64,000 nt of DNA. Source: Dyadobacter sp. Leaf189 (lineage in GTDB: Bacteria; Bacteroidota; Bacteroidia; Cytophagales; Spirosomataceae). Position numbers and translations under genes: made by a program. This document shows positions 10,021 to 18,993 of the stretch, piece by piece. Position 1 is the stretch's first letter. Every line of letters begins with the position of its first letter. The notes beneath the pieces were generated by a model. That model saw nothing but the letters and a program-made list of their open reading frames with translations. It searched no databases and was not told where the DNA came from. The DNA lies in contig NZ_LMPS01000001.1 of assembly GCF_001424405.1 (NCBI RefSeq), positions 172,629 to 236,628 on the forward strand, given 5' to 3'.

Positions 10021-10674
10021 ATGGAGCTTCGATTGTTAAAAGAGCTGGTAAAGAAAGGCGAGGGTGAGCATGTGGAGTTCAAATTGAAATCCAGCCATCC
10101 TGAGAAAATTGTCCGCGAAGTTGTCGCTTTTGCCAACACAGGCGGCGGGAAGCTCTTCGTAGGAGTTGGCGACGACAAAACCATCAAGGGGCTGAAAGAT
10201 GCTGATGAAGATGAATTTACGCTCACCCGGGCGATCGACAAATACATTTATCCCAAAATAAGCTACAAAAAAGAACGCGTTCCCGTCAGCCAGGACAGGG
10301 ATGTGCTTGTGCTCACTATTCCGCGCAGTGTTGACAAGCCGCATTATGTGGTGGATGAAACCGGTACCCGCCAGGCTTACATCCGTGTAGAAGACAAATC
10401 ATTGCAGGCGAGCAGGGAGATGAAGGAAATCATGCGCCGAGGCAGAGGTGAGCGCGATATCCGTTTTCAATATGGTGACAAGGAGCAGAAGCTGATGAAG
10501 CTGCTGGATGAAAAGCAGTCAGTTACAGTCGATCTTTTTGCAACGGTAGCCGGAATACCCCGGAAAATTGCCTCTAATACTTTGGTAGTGATGGTACTGG
10601 CGCGCATTCTGGATGTTCACCCTCAGGAAATGATCGACAAGTTTACAATGTCGATGAGCTATCAATCCAACTGA
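10021..10674 (+). CDS. AlbA_2 (Schlafen-type) domain protein
   Basis: The 217-residue protein begins with an AlbA_2/divergent AAA_4 domain: GEGEHVEFKLKSSHPEKI (about 13-30), VVAFANTGGGKLFVGVGDD (about 37-55) and YIRVEDKSLQA. This is a putative nucleic-acid or nucleotide-binding fold shared with Schlafen proteins. The C-terminal ~70 residues (EQKLMKLLDEKQSVTVDLFATVA and onward) look like a small winged-helix segment. The family is often annotated as a transcriptional regulator or ATP-binding protein, without proven function here. It converges with crcB, with only two bases between their ends. Confidence 0.8.
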   Translation: MELRLLKELVKKGEGEHVEFKLKSSHPEKIVREVVAFANTGGGKLFVGVGDDKTIKGLKDADEDEFTLTRAIDKYIYPKISYKKERVPVSQDRDVLVLTIPRSVDKPHYVVDETGTRQAYIRVEDKSLQASREMKEIMRRGRGERDIRFQYGDKEQKLMKLLDEKQSVTVDLFATVAGIPRKIASNTLVVMVLARILDVHPQEMIDKFTMSMSYQSN

Positions 10675-10676
10675 CG

Positions 10677-11060
10677 TTAAAACACGATCAGCTGTCTTCC
10701 CAGCCATAATCCGGCGAATGTGGCAAAGAAACAAAGCAGCAGACTTACAAAAATGTTGAGGAATGCTTCTGTCCAGCGATCACTGACGAAGAGCTGGATC
10801 GTCTCGTTGCTGAAAGTAGAAAAGGTACTGAACCCGCCACAAAATCCGATTGCTACGAAAGCGCGGTAGTCCGGAATGTTGGTCGAATTACTTAAAGTTG
10901 CCCAGCCGGATAGCAGCCCAAGCAGCAAACAGGCAAGAATATTGGCCGTCAATGTACCAACAGGGAAAATTGACGACCATGAAATGAATGCTCTGGCAAC
11001 ACCATATCTTGCCAGACTACCCAAGCCTCCTCCAATAAATATCAGTAATATATTTTTCAA
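10677..11060 (-). CDS. crcB: Fluoride ion exporter CrcB/Fluc
   Basis: The 127-residue protein with four hydrophobic helices is a dual-topology fluoride channel subunit. Diagnostic motifs are GGGLGSLARY (10-19), GTLTANILA (35-43) and GFCGGFSTFSTF (72-83), whose phenylalanines line the fluoride pores. It probably forms an antiparallel homodimer in the inner membrane, since no second crcB copy is adjacent. No fluoride riboswitch could be recognised in the short gap of 27 bases before it. It is the last gene of a leftward run after DUF3127. Confidence 0.93.
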   Translation of the reverse strand: MKNILLIFIGGGLGSLARYGVARAFISWSSIFPVGTLTANILACLLLGLLSGWATLSNSTNIPDYRAFVAIGFCGGFSTFSTFSNETIQLFVSDRWTEAFLNIFVSLLLCFFATFAGLWLGRQLIVF

Positions 11061-11087
11061 GTCGGCCTGATGTAAGTGTCAGCTTGA

Positions 11088-11441
11088 TTAGAAAGGAAGA
11101 TCGTCGGATTCGTCCTCTGTGAAAGTAGTAACAGGAGGAAGCGGGCTGCCGCCGGCAGACGAAGAAGAGCCGCCGCTAGTTGCTTTGTCTACTTTCCAGG
11201 CTTTTACCTCTGTGTACCACCGGGAATTGTACTCGCGGCTTTCGATATCAATGGAAGCTGTAACCGACTGGTTAATTTGAAGATCAGCCTGGTCTATTTT
11301 ATCCCCCCAAAGCGAAATGCAGACTTTTTTCGGATACTGAGAAGGTATTTCAAGAATAAATTCCTGTTTACGCCACATTCCATTCTTGCCCTGGCCTGTT
11401 ACTTCAGGAAGCAAAGCGATCACTGTTCCCGTTAATTCCAT
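11088..11441 (-). CDS. DUF3127 domain protein
   Basis: The 117-residue protein has a conserved N-terminal beta-rich domain of ~85 residues (MELTGTVIALLPEVTGQGKN; WRKQEFILEIPSQYPKKV; YNSRWYTEVKAW) and a low-complexity Ser/Gly/Pro tail ending in the acidic motif DESDDLPF. That tail resembles those of single-stranded DNA-binding proteins, and an OB-like fold is plausible, but no activity is established. It lies between the trans-sulfuration enzyme gene and crcB on the same strand. Confidence 0.82.
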   Translation of the reverse strand: MELTGTVIALLPEVTGQGKNGMWRKQEFILEIPSQYPKKVCISLWGDKIDQADLQINQSVTASIDIESREYNSRWYTEVKAWKVDKATSGGSSSSAGGSPLPPVTTFTEDESDDLPF

Positions 11442-11520
11442 TTATTGTTTTGATTTTTAGTGTTTCAAAAAAGGTGATCCAAAAGTAAGATTTTTGAGTT
11501 TGAATGGCAACAATCTGCGA

Positions 11521-12660
11521 CTAGCCAATTGCCTGTTCCAGGTCGGCGATCAGGTCCTCTGCATCTTCGATACCTACGCTCAGGCGGATCAATGTGTCTT
11601 TCAAGCCCACCTGCTCCCTTTCTGCTTTGGGAATGCTGGCGTGCGTCATACTTGCAGGATGCGTACAAAGCGATTCCACGCCGCCCAGGGATTCGCCGAG
11701 AGAGAACAACGTAAGTCGCTCCATGGTGGCGACGGCCTCTTCATAAACGTCGCCTTTTAGCTCAAAAGAAAGCATTCCGCCAAAATCCCGCATTTGCTTC
11801 CGGGCTATTTCATGACCAGGATGCGAAGGGAGCCCCGGATAATAAACCTTGCCGACCTTTGGATGGTTTGAAAGCCAGGTCGCAATCTGCATGGCATTTT
11901 CACAATGCCTTTGCATCCGGATATGCAGCGTTTTCAGTCCTCTCAAAACAAGGAAGCAATCCTGCGGACCGGGTACCGCGCCAGCTGCATTCTGGATGAA
12001 TGCAAGTTGCTTTGCCAGTTCCGTATCGTTGGTGACCAATGCGCCCATTACAGTATCCGAATGCCCGCCGAGGTACTTGGTTACGGAATGCATTACAATA
12101 TCTGCTCCCAGGTCAAGCGGGTTTTGCAGGTAAGGCGAGGCAAATGTGTTATCGACGGCACAGTGGATATTCCGCCCGTTACAAAGCGCAGTGATTTGTT
12201 TGATATTAATGATTTTGAGGAGTGGGTTCGTCGGTGTTTCGATCCAGATCATTCTTGTTTTGTCTGAGATAGCTTCTGTCACATTCCCGGCATCGGACAT
12301 ATCCACAAACTTGAAAACTAACCCATAACCTTCATAAATGCGCTTCATGATCCGGTAAGTGCCGCCGTAAATGTCATTGGTGACAATGATTTCGTCGCCT
12401 GGCTTGTACAGCCTCAGTACCGCGTCGGTAGCAGCCATTCCGGAGGAAAAGCAAATCCCGTGCTGCCCGTTTTCCAATGCTGCCAATGCATTTTGCAAAG
12501 CAGTTCGGGTCGGATTATGGGTGCGGGAATATTCGTAGCCTTTATGCTTTCCCGGACTTTCCTGAACGTAGGTGGAAGTCTGGTAGATTGGCGTCATAAT
12601 AGCGCCGGTAGTCGGGTCGGGTGTTACACCTGCGTGTATTGCTTTGGTTCCGAATTTCAT
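11521..12660 (-). CDS. Cystathionine gamma-synthase/lyase family PLP enzyme
   Basis: This 379-residue protein belongs to the Cys/Met-metabolism PLP-dependent family. It shows SSGMAATDA (72-80), IETPTNPLL (140-148) and SVTKYLGGHSD (192-202), with Lys195 the expected Schiff-base lysine. Enzymes of this group make or cleave cystathionine in trans-sulfuration; whether this copy acts as MetB-type synthase or gamma-lyase cannot be settled by sequence inspection. It starts a leftward cluster with DUF3127 and crcB and is divergent from the VTT-domain gene. Confidence 0.92.
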   Translation of the reverse strand: MKFGTKAIHAGVTPDPTTGAIMTPIYQTSTYVQESPGKHKGYEYSRTHNPTRTALQNALAALENGQHGICFSSGMAATDAVLRLYKPGDEIIVTNDIYGGTYRIMKRIYEGYGLVFKFVDMSDAGNVTEAISDKTRMIWIETPTNPLLKIINIKQITALCNGRNIHCAVDNTFASPYLQNPLDLGADIVMHSVTKYLGGHSDTVMGALVTNDTELAKQLAFIQNAAGAVPGPQDCFLVLRGLKTLHIRMQRHCENAMQIATWLSNHPKVGKVYYPGLPSHPGHEIARKQMRDFGGMLSFELKGDVYEEAVATMERLTLFSLGESLGGVESLCTHPASMTHASIPKAEREQVGLKDTLIRLSVGIEDAEDLIADLEQAIG

Positions 12661-12838
12661 TGGGATGTTTGTAGTGCCACGAAGACACGAAAATACACGA
12701 ATAAGACAATTGATAATGCACTTTTATGCTGCCCGGAAATTCAGGCGGCCTGCATAAAAGGCAAGCCCATTAAAAACCTTTTGTACAAACAAGTGGTTAT
12801 CTGAATGCAGAGACAGCATACTTAGCCGCACTACAGCC

Positions 12839-13522
12839 GTGGAAAAATCTACTCCCAAAAAATTCTCGTTACCCGTGGTTATCAGTGTGCTGATGACCAT
12901 TGTTCCACTGCTGACTACTTCGCTTCTCACTGCCTGGGCAATCAATAACGAGCAGTTTCTGCGAGCCATGCCGCTGGGCTGGTGGATTGGGATTACCTTA
13001 ATACTGACGATTGCGTCTTCAGTAGCACTTACGCCGCCTACCTTTCTTGCACTTGTTTACGGTTATTTTTTGGGTTGGAAATCAATTCCGATGCTGTTCG
13101 GGATGAACCTGGGTGCTATCGCATTGATCTACGTTTCTGCCAACTATTTGCATGCTACTTCACTGAGAAAGCACTTAATGCAGATTTATCCGCAGGTTGG
13201 AAGCTTGTTAAGTCGCTTTTACAAGAACGAACTGCGGCTGATCTTTTTTGCCAAACTTTCACCTGTTCTTCCATTTGCGATCACCAACCTCTTTTTTGCA
13301 ATGGCGGGCGCGCGTTTCAAGCAGGTACTTGCCGGCGGTACACTGGGAATGATCCCACGCACAGTTCTAGCTGTTTGGGCTGGGAGAGAAGCTCAGGATA
13401 TCAGGTACCTGCTGGAGCATCCCAATGAGGGACTTGCTACCAAAGTGGTTTTGGTCCTGCTGATCATCGTTTCTACAATTGGGGTGGGTTATTTCTTTCG
13501 GGAGCGAAAAATAGTAGGATAG
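12839..13522 (+). CDS. TVP38/TMEM64 (VTT domain) family membrane protein
   Basis: The 227-residue integral membrane protein has about six hydrophobic segments. The central region, about 65-185 (TPPTFLALVYGYFLGW, FAKLSPVLPFAITNLFFA, GTLGMIPRTVLAVWAG), matches the VTT/SNARE-associated DedA-like fold with its characteristic F-x-x-R/K-x-x-P signature. Such proteins are thought to move lipids across membranes. The reading frame starts at GTG 12839; an internal ATG at about residue 19 would remove only a short charged leader. An imperfectly terminated hairpin (13516-13534) overlaps the stop codon but lacks a T-run. Confidence 0.85.
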   Translation: MEKSTPKKFSLPVVISVLMTIVPLLTTSLLTAWAINNEQFLRAMPLGWWIGITLILTIASSVALTPPTFLALVYGYFLGWKSIPMLFGMNLGAIALIYVSANYLHATSLRKHLMQIYPQVGSLLSRFYKNELRLIFFAKLSPVLPFAITNLFFAMAGARFKQVLAGGTLGMIPRTVLAVWAGREAQDIRYLLEHPNEGLATKVVLVLLIIVSTIGVGYFFRERKIVG

Positions 13523-13650
13523 TTACGCTATCCTTTGAGGAAAATAGCTTCTCTTGCTAAGATCCTACAATAATACGCTACGAAACCATATAAACCCATT
13601 GACCTCATCCTGTTTCTTTGTGGTAAAGTTATAATTCATCCAAAATCAGA

Positions 13651-15234
13651 ATGAAATCCTTACCATTTATAGATCTGGTCATTGTGCTAGCCTATCTGGC
13701 AGGGATGGTGGGTGTAGGAATTTACTTTTCAAGAAAGAATACGACTGCTGATCAATTCACAAAAGCTTCGGGCCGGATACCGGGCTGGGCAATCGGGATC
13801 AGCATTTATGCTACCTTTTTAAGCAGCAACACCTTTCTGGGAGTTCCGGGAAAAGCATTCGGGAGTAACTGGAATTCATTTGTATTCAGTTTATCAATGC
13901 CGCTGGCTGCCTGGGTTGCAACCCGGTTTTTTATACCATTTTACAGAAATACGGGCGCTGTTTCGGCCTACACCCATCTTGAACACAGGTTTGGTGCCTG
14001 GGCACGGACTTACGCTGTTGTCTGTTTTCTGCTGACACAGCTGGCGCGAATGGGATCTATCTTTTTCGGGATTGCACTGAGTTTGCAGGCATTGACAGGA
14101 TATGAAATGTCGACGATCATGATCGTAGTCGGGATTTGTATTGTGTTATATACAGTAATGGGCGGAATGGAGGCGGTAATCTGGACAGAGGTGGTACAGG
14201 GGGTGATCAAGACCGTCGGCGCATTGGTTATCCTTTATCTGGTGATCGCAGGAATGGACGGAGGTGTATCCAGGATTATGGATATCGGCAGTGCCGAGAA
14301 CAAATTCAGTCTCGGAACATTTGCGCCGGATTTTACGCAATCCTCTTTTTGGGTGGTGTTGCTCTACGGGTTTTTTATGAACCTGAACAATTTTGGAATG
14401 GACCAGAATTACGTGCAGCGCTACCATACTACCACATCGGTAAAAGAGGCTGCCGGGTCGGTCTGGCTCTGTGTTTATCTCTATTTGCCGGTTTCACTGA
14501 TGTTTTTCTTTCTCGGATCCTGCCTCTACGCATATTACCAGAGTAATCCCGAGCTTCTTGAAACGATTAAAATGCAGGTTGCGACGGAGCGGCTGCCAAC
14601 GGGAAGTCAGGAAGCGATCAGAGGATTGGCGGCTACATTGGTACCTGCTGATTACGGCGACAAGGTAATGCCGCATTTCATGGTTACGAAAGTGCCCGTA
14701 GGATTGCTGGGGCTCATTATCGCAGCAATTATGTCGGCTGCAATGAGCACGATCAGTTCGGGAATGAATGCCTCCGCTACGGTATTTTCAGTTGATATTT
14801 ATCAAAAATACATCAAGTCGGACTTGTCTCAGAAAGAGTCGCTGCGGCTGTTATACATTGCTACAACGGTGTTCGGCTTGCTGGGCATGCTGACAGGAAT
14901 TGCGATGATCGGAGTGAAAAGCGTATTGGATGTTTGGTGGATGCTGTCCGGTATTTTTGCCGGCGGAATGCTCGGATTGTTCCTGTTAGGGATTATTTCA
15001 AGACAAACCCGGAATGCGGAGGCATTAACCGCCACGCTGATCGGCATTGTAGTGATTATCTGGATGACATTCTCAGGCCAGCTACCCGGTGAATATGCAT
15101 ACCTCCGTAACCCATTGCACCAGAACATGATCATGGTGATAGGAACGCTCACGATCTTTTTGATAGGAATGCTACTGACCAGGCTGAAAAGAAAACGAAT
15201 TGCCGAAAGGGAAGTGATACTGGACAATAAATAA
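13651..15234 (+). CDS. Sodium:solute symporter (SSS family)
   Basis: The 527-residue transporter has about 13 transmembrane helices. FIDLVIVLAYLAGMVGVGIY opens the protein, IYATFLSSNTFLGVPGKAF (about 51-70) and SAAMSTISSGMNASATVFS (about 363-382) are the sodium and substrate helices of the LeuT-like SSS fold, and MGGMEAVIWTEVVQG is conserved. The gene lies 73 bases upstream of a DHDPS-family aldolase gene, so the substrate may be a sugar acid or sialic-acid-like compound used by that enzyme (inference). An AraC regulator follows further downstream. Confidence 0.93.
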   Translation: MKSLPFIDLVIVLAYLAGMVGVGIYFSRKNTTADQFTKASGRIPGWAIGISIYATFLSSNTFLGVPGKAFGSNWNSFVFSLSMPLAAWVATRFFIPFYRNTGAVSAYTHLEHRFGAWARTYAVVCFLLTQLARMGSIFFGIALSLQALTGYEMSTIMIVVGICIVLYTVMGGMEAVIWTEVVQGVIKTVGALVILYLVIAGMDGGVSRIMDIGSAENKFSLGTFAPDFTQSSFWVVLLYGFFMNLNNFGMDQNYVQRYHTTTSVKEAAGSVWLCVYLYLPVSLMFFFLGSCLYAYYQSNPELLETIKMQVATERLPTGSQEAIRGLAATLVPADYGDKVMPHFMVTKVPVGLLGLIIAAIMSAAMSTISSGMNASATVFSVDIYQKYIKSDLSQKESLRLLYIATTVFGLLGMLTGIAMIGVKSVLDVWWMLSGIFAGGMLGLFLLGIISRQTRNAEALTATLIGIVVIIWMTFSGQLPGEYAYLRNPLHQNMIMVIGTLTIFLIGMLLTRLKRKRIAEREVILDNK

Positions 15235-15307
15235 ATGCGCTGCGCAAAAACGGAGAGTCAGGCTTATATTATTTCAATAACAACACCAATTTTAATTGTT
15301 ACTCAAC

Positions 15308-16285
15308 ATGACAAATGCACAAACGTCACGTTCGCTGCCGCAGGGGTTTATTCCGGTTATGCTTACACCCTTTCTGGAATCAGGAGCAGTCGATTTTGAA
15401 GGGCTGAAAATGCTGACTGAAATGTACCTTGAAGCAGGTTCAGCGGGGCTGTTTGCCAACTGCTTGTCGAGTGAAATGTTTGAATTAAGTGAATCTGAGC
15501 GTCTGGAAGTAACTCAGACCGTTGTGGACCAGGTCGCCGGAAGAGTGCCGGTGGTAGCCACAGGAACCTTGGGCGGATCGGTTGAGCAACAAGCAGATTT
15601 TGTGAAACGTATATACAATACCGGGATAGATGCTGTCATCGTAATTACAGGTTTGCTGGCTGAGGAGCAGGATCCGGAGGAGGTATTTGAAACAAATGTG
15701 AAAAAGCTGCTGGCTCTTACAGAGGAGATTCCGCTTGGCTTTTACGAATGCCCGGTTCCGTACAAGCGGTTAATCGACAGCAAATTGCTGGGTGAGCTGG
15801 TACAGACCCGGCGAATTGTTTACCATAAAGATACCTGTCTCGATATCGGAGAAGTTGTTAACCGCATTAAAGCGACGGAAGGATTCAGGTTTGGTTTGTA
15901 TGATGCATATATAGTGAATGCAACTGCCTCGCTCCGGGCCGGGGCTGCCGGGTTATCATGCATTCAGGGCAACATATATCCCGAACTCGTGGTGTGGATA
16001 TGTAATCATTACAATGATGCATCCCGCACCGCAGAGGCAGACAGGTTGCAGGCATTCTTTAATGATTCAATGGATATCGTGCATACAGCCTACCCGGTTA
16101 TTGCGAAGTACTGCCTTCAAAAACGAGGTTTCCCTATTTCACTTTATACCAGGAGAGAAGTGGATGCATTGACCGAAGAAGTGAAGGATCGTGCCGATAA
16201 ATTACTGGCAGAAGCGGACCAGCTTCGCAGTGAGCTTGGAATTGACAGCGTTTTTAAGAGCAGCTTCGCAGTGCCTTTGAAATAA
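15308..16285 (+). CDS. Dihydrodipicolinate synthase/N-acetylneuraminate lyase family aldolase
   Basis: The 325-residue TIM-barrel class I aldolase starts at the ATG giving MTNAQTSRSLPQGFIPVMLT; an upstream TTG at 15296 adds four residues and is less likely. FYECPVPY (near 145-152) contains the usual active-site tyrosine, and YHKDTCLD (near 172-179) contains the Schiff-base lysine. The normal G-x-K-D-S context is altered, so true DHDPS activity is unlikely and a catabolic keto-acid lyase is more probable. It follows the SSS transporter and probably acts on the imported substrate. Confidence 0.88.
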   Translation: MTNAQTSRSLPQGFIPVMLTPFLESGAVDFEGLKMLTEMYLEAGSAGLFANCLSSEMFELSESERLEVTQTVVDQVAGRVPVVATGTLGGSVEQQADFVKRIYNTGIDAVIVITGLLAEEQDPEEVFETNVKKLLALTEEIPLGFYECPVPYKRLIDSKLLGELVQTRRIVYHKDTCLDIGEVVNRIKATEGFRFGLYDAYIVNATASLRAGAAGLSCIQGNIYPELVVWICNHYNDASRTAEADRLQAFFNDSMDIVHTAYPVIAKYCLQKRGFPISLYTRREVDALTEEVKDRADKLLAEADQLRSELGIDSVFKSSFAVPLK

Positions 16286-16309
16286 TACAAACATTTAAAT
16301 CAAAAAATC

Positions 16310-16633
16310 ATGGCCTTCCCGACCCAGCAGATTTTGCACCGCATTACCGAAGGAGATAAGGTCGCGTTTACGCAGCTTTGCACCTATTTTCGTGAACCTG
16401 CCATGAGCCTTTGCAGGGTTATTTTGAAAGATGAAGGTGAGGCAGAGGCAGTAACAAGTCACGTTTTTGAGAAAATCTGGGAAGACAGGATCAGGTTGGA
16501 AGCGGAAGAGAATTTTCAATCATACCTGTTCCTTAATTTAAAAAATCAGATTTTTACGGAGATGAGGAAGTATCAGGACCTTGACGTGCGACAAGCCTAT
16601 CTCGACAAAATGGGTGCAGTCCACAGATCCTAG
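16310..16633 (+). CDS. Sigma-70 region-2-only protein, probably a truncated ECF sigma factor
   Basis: The 107-residue product resembles the N-terminal half of Bacteroidota ECF sigma factors: GDKVAFTQLCTYFREPAMSL, then VILKDEGEAEAVTSHVFEKIWE and NFQSYLFLNLKNQIFTEMRK, covering region 2. The normal linker and region 4 DNA-binding helix-turn-helix are absent: the frame stops at 16631-16633 and no continuation was found in the other two frames. The canonical EAEDVVQ acidic motif reads EAEAVTS. It starts 24 bases after the aldolase gene. It may be a decayed gene or a stand-alone region-2 protein. Confidence 0.6.
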   Translation: MAFPTQQILHRITEGDKVAFTQLCTYFREPAMSLCRVILKDEGEAEAVTSHVFEKIWEDRIRLEAEENFQSYLFLNLKNQIFTEMRKYQDLDVRQAYLDKMGAVHRS

Positions 16634-16748
16634 TGAAAGTGCACAGGCTTGTAGAACTTTTTGACAAAAGACCGGATAGATAAACAAATATTACTCTTTA
16701 AATGAATAGCAGACAGATACCTAAACCCTGTCACACTGGACATTTGAA

Positions 16749-17624
16749 ATGAAACCTCATTTTCACAAAGTTCCGATACCTTCGCGAACTTCATTCAGCA
16801 TCCGCCATGAAAAAGACGCCGGCTTTGGTACAGTCTGGCATTATCACCCTGAGCTTGAATTGCATTATCTGGTAAGAGGCAAGGGAGTACGCTTTATTGG
16901 TGACAGTATCAGCAATTTTTCAGACGGCGAGCTGATCCTTTTGGGAGAAAATCTGCCGCATACCTGGCGCGTAGAGGAAGGCGCGGCCAACACAGCTGTT
17001 GAAGTAGTTATTATCCATTTCCTGCCGAATTGCCTTGGTGGTGATTTTTTGCTTCTACCAGAAGCTTACCAGATCCCTAAACTTTACGAAAAAGCGAAGC
17101 GCGGACTCCTGATTTCGGGCAGTGCAAAAGAGAAAATAGTCGAGTTGATGTATTCCACCGTGAATGCACAAAACCTTGACCGGCTGATCGCGCTTTTGTC
17201 TATTTTGAAAATACTGGCGGAAACAACGGAATACGAGACCATTGCTTCTGCTCACGCATTTTATAAGTCGAACGATTCTGAAACGCTGCGGCTTAACAAA
17301 ATTTACGCATACACATTGTCCAACTACCGGAACGACATCACATTGCAAGACGTGGCTTCCATCGCTAATCTTGGGATAACATCGTTTTGCCGGTACTTCA
17401 AGTTAATGACCAAGAAGACTTACAATGATTTCCTCGTGGAAATACGCATTAGTCAGGCTTGCAGGTTATTGATTGAGGATAAGTTGGCAACAGAGGTAAT
17501 CTGCTTCGAATGCGGTTTCAACAATGTCTCTAATTTTTACAGGCATTTCAAGAAGGTAACAGATATGACTCCGCTTGAATACAAAAGGAAGTATTTGTAT
17601 AAAACCACACCTGAGATGATCTGA
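16749..17624 (+). CDS. AraC family transcriptional regulator
   Basis: The 291-residue regulator has an N-terminal cupin-like sensor domain (about 10-110; FGTVWHYHPELELHYLVRGKGV) and a C-terminal pair of helix-turn-helix motifs (about 190-285; ITLQDVASIANLGITSFCRY and VICFECGFNNVSNFYRHFKK, ending DMTPLEYKRKY). Cupin-type AraC proteins usually bind a small carbon source. Its place after the symporter-aldolase genes makes it their likely activator, but no operator was identified. It converges with the MHS transporter gene. Confidence 0.92.
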   Translation: MKPHFHKVPIPSRTSFSIRHEKDAGFGTVWHYHPELELHYLVRGKGVRFIGDSISNFSDGELILLGENLPHTWRVEEGAANTAVEVVIIHFLPNCLGGDFLLLPEAYQIPKLYEKAKRGLLISGSAKEKIVELMYSTVNAQNLDRLIALLSILKILAETTEYETIASAHAFYKSNDSETLRLNKIYAYTLSNYRNDITLQDVASIANLGITSFCRYFKLMTKKTYNDFLVEIRISQACRLLIEDKLATEVICFECGFNNVSNFYRHFKKVTDMTPLEYKRKYLYKTTPEMI

Positions 17625-17673
17625 GCGCTATTTGTAGTGTTTTAAATTAAATATCAGCGGTTGGTACGGAAGG

Positions 17674-18969
17674 CTAATGGTCTTCGATTAGGGAAGTATG
17701 TTTTGTGTCTTTCATGCGGATATAGATCACCAGCGATATGAAAATGCAGATGGTCACATACCAGTAATAGTAGCTTTCGTGTCCCAGGTTTTTAAACCAG
17801 AGTGCAAAATATTCCGCCGTTCCTCCGAAGATTGCGACTGTAAGCGAGTAGGGGAGCCCCACGCCCAGTGCCCTGACTTCTACTGGAAATAGCTCGGCTT
17901 TTACCACCGCATTAATGGAAGTATACCCGCTTACAATGATCAGCGCGGCCATTAAAAGCGCAAATGCCGACCACATATCCGTTGTTTTGCTTAATGTAGT
18001 TAAGAGCGGGTAAGTGCAGATGGTACCCAGTACACCAAAAGATATCAGCAATGGGCGCCTGCCGATGCGATCGCTTAACGCGCCGAAAAGCGGCTGCAAC
18101 GCTGCGAAAATGAAGAGAGAGCAAAAGGTGAGGATCGTAGATTGGTACTTGGTAAGCCCGACGGTGTTGACCAGGAACTTCTGCATGTAAGTGGTATAGG
18201 TATAAAAAGCGAGCGTGCCGCCGAGTGTCAGACCGATTACAATCAATATTGCCCGGGGATGTTTGAGCAGCTCTTTCAATGAGCCTTCTTTTTTTACTTC
18301 CTGTGTTTTTGTCTGAAATGCTTTTGTTTCAGTTAAATGTGCGCGCAGGTACAGGGCGATCAGTGATAATGCGGCACCGAAAATGAAGGGAATGCGCCAG
18401 CCCCATTCGTGCATTTGCTTGTCAGTAAGAAATATGTTTTGAAGGATCAGCTGCAAGCCAAGTGCAATGAGCTGTCCACCGATTAATGTCACATATTGAA
18501 AACTCGAATAGAAACCACGCCGCTTCTCAGTTGCTACTTCGCTCAGGTAAGTGGCCGAAGTACCGTACTCGCCGCCTACGCTCAATCCTTGCAGCAAGCG
18601 CGCGATCAGCAGCAGGATTGGCGCTAAAATACCGATGCTGTTGTACCCCGGTAAAAATGCGATGAGCAGAGAGCCGAATGACATCAGTAACACCGACAAT
18701 GTCATCGCGACTTTCCTGCCTCTCGTATCAGCCAGTTTCCCGAAGACATACCCGCCGATTGGTCGCATTAAAAATCCGACTGCAAAAATACCTGCTGTGT
18801 TGATCAGCTGTACCGTCGGGTTGGAGTCCGGGAAGAAGGTACTTGCGAAATAGAGCGAAAAAGCGGAGTAGGCATACCAATCGTACCATTCAACCAGGTT
18901 CCCGGCGGAGCCGCCGATGATCGCCTTTAACCGCCAGTTGGTGTCATTTTGAGGTAAATGTTGCTGCAT
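17674..18969 (-). CDS. MFS transporter, metabolite:H+ symporter (MHS) family
   Basis: The 431-residue protein has 12 predicted helices. GGSAGNLVEWYDWYAYSAFS (about 19-38) and the loop GGYVFGKLADTRGRK (about 77-91) are hallmarks of the MHS branch, which includes KgtP and ProP. LLQGLSVGGEYGTSATYLSE is also typical. The family imports dicarboxylates, osmolytes or related anions with protons; the substrate cannot be assigned. The gene stands alone between the AraC gene (convergent) and the alpha/beta hydrolase gene upstream on the same strand. Confidence 0.92.
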   Translation of the reverse strand: MQQHLPQNDTNWRLKAIIGGSAGNLVEWYDWYAYSAFSLYFASTFFPDSNPTVQLINTAGIFAVGFLMRPIGGYVFGKLADTRGRKVAMTLSVLLMSFGSLLIAFLPGYNSIGILAPILLLIARLLQGLSVGGEYGTSATYLSEVATEKRRGFYSSFQYVTLIGGQLIALGLQLILQNIFLTDKQMHEWGWRIPFIFGAALSLIALYLRAHLTETKAFQTKTQEVKKEGSLKELLKHPRAILIVIGLTLGGTLAFYTYTTYMQKFLVNTVGLTKYQSTILTFCSLFIFAALQPLFGALSDRIGRRPLLISFGVLGTICTYPLLTTLSKTTDMWSAFALLMAALIIVSGYTSINAVVKAELFPVEVRALGVGLPYSLTVAIFGGTAEYFALWFKNLGHESYYYWYVTICIFISLVIYIRMKDTKHTSLIEDH

Positions 18970-18993
18970 AACGTCAGATGGGTGTCTGACAAG

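Noticed and set aside
10677..11088. Fluoride riboswitch for crcB
   Set aside because: The gap before crcB is 27 bases and no riboswitch core was recognisable.
13516..13534. AGGATAG-TTACG-CTATCCT hairpin at the end of the VTT-domain gene
   Set aside because: The stem is short and has no T-run, so I did not call it a terminator.
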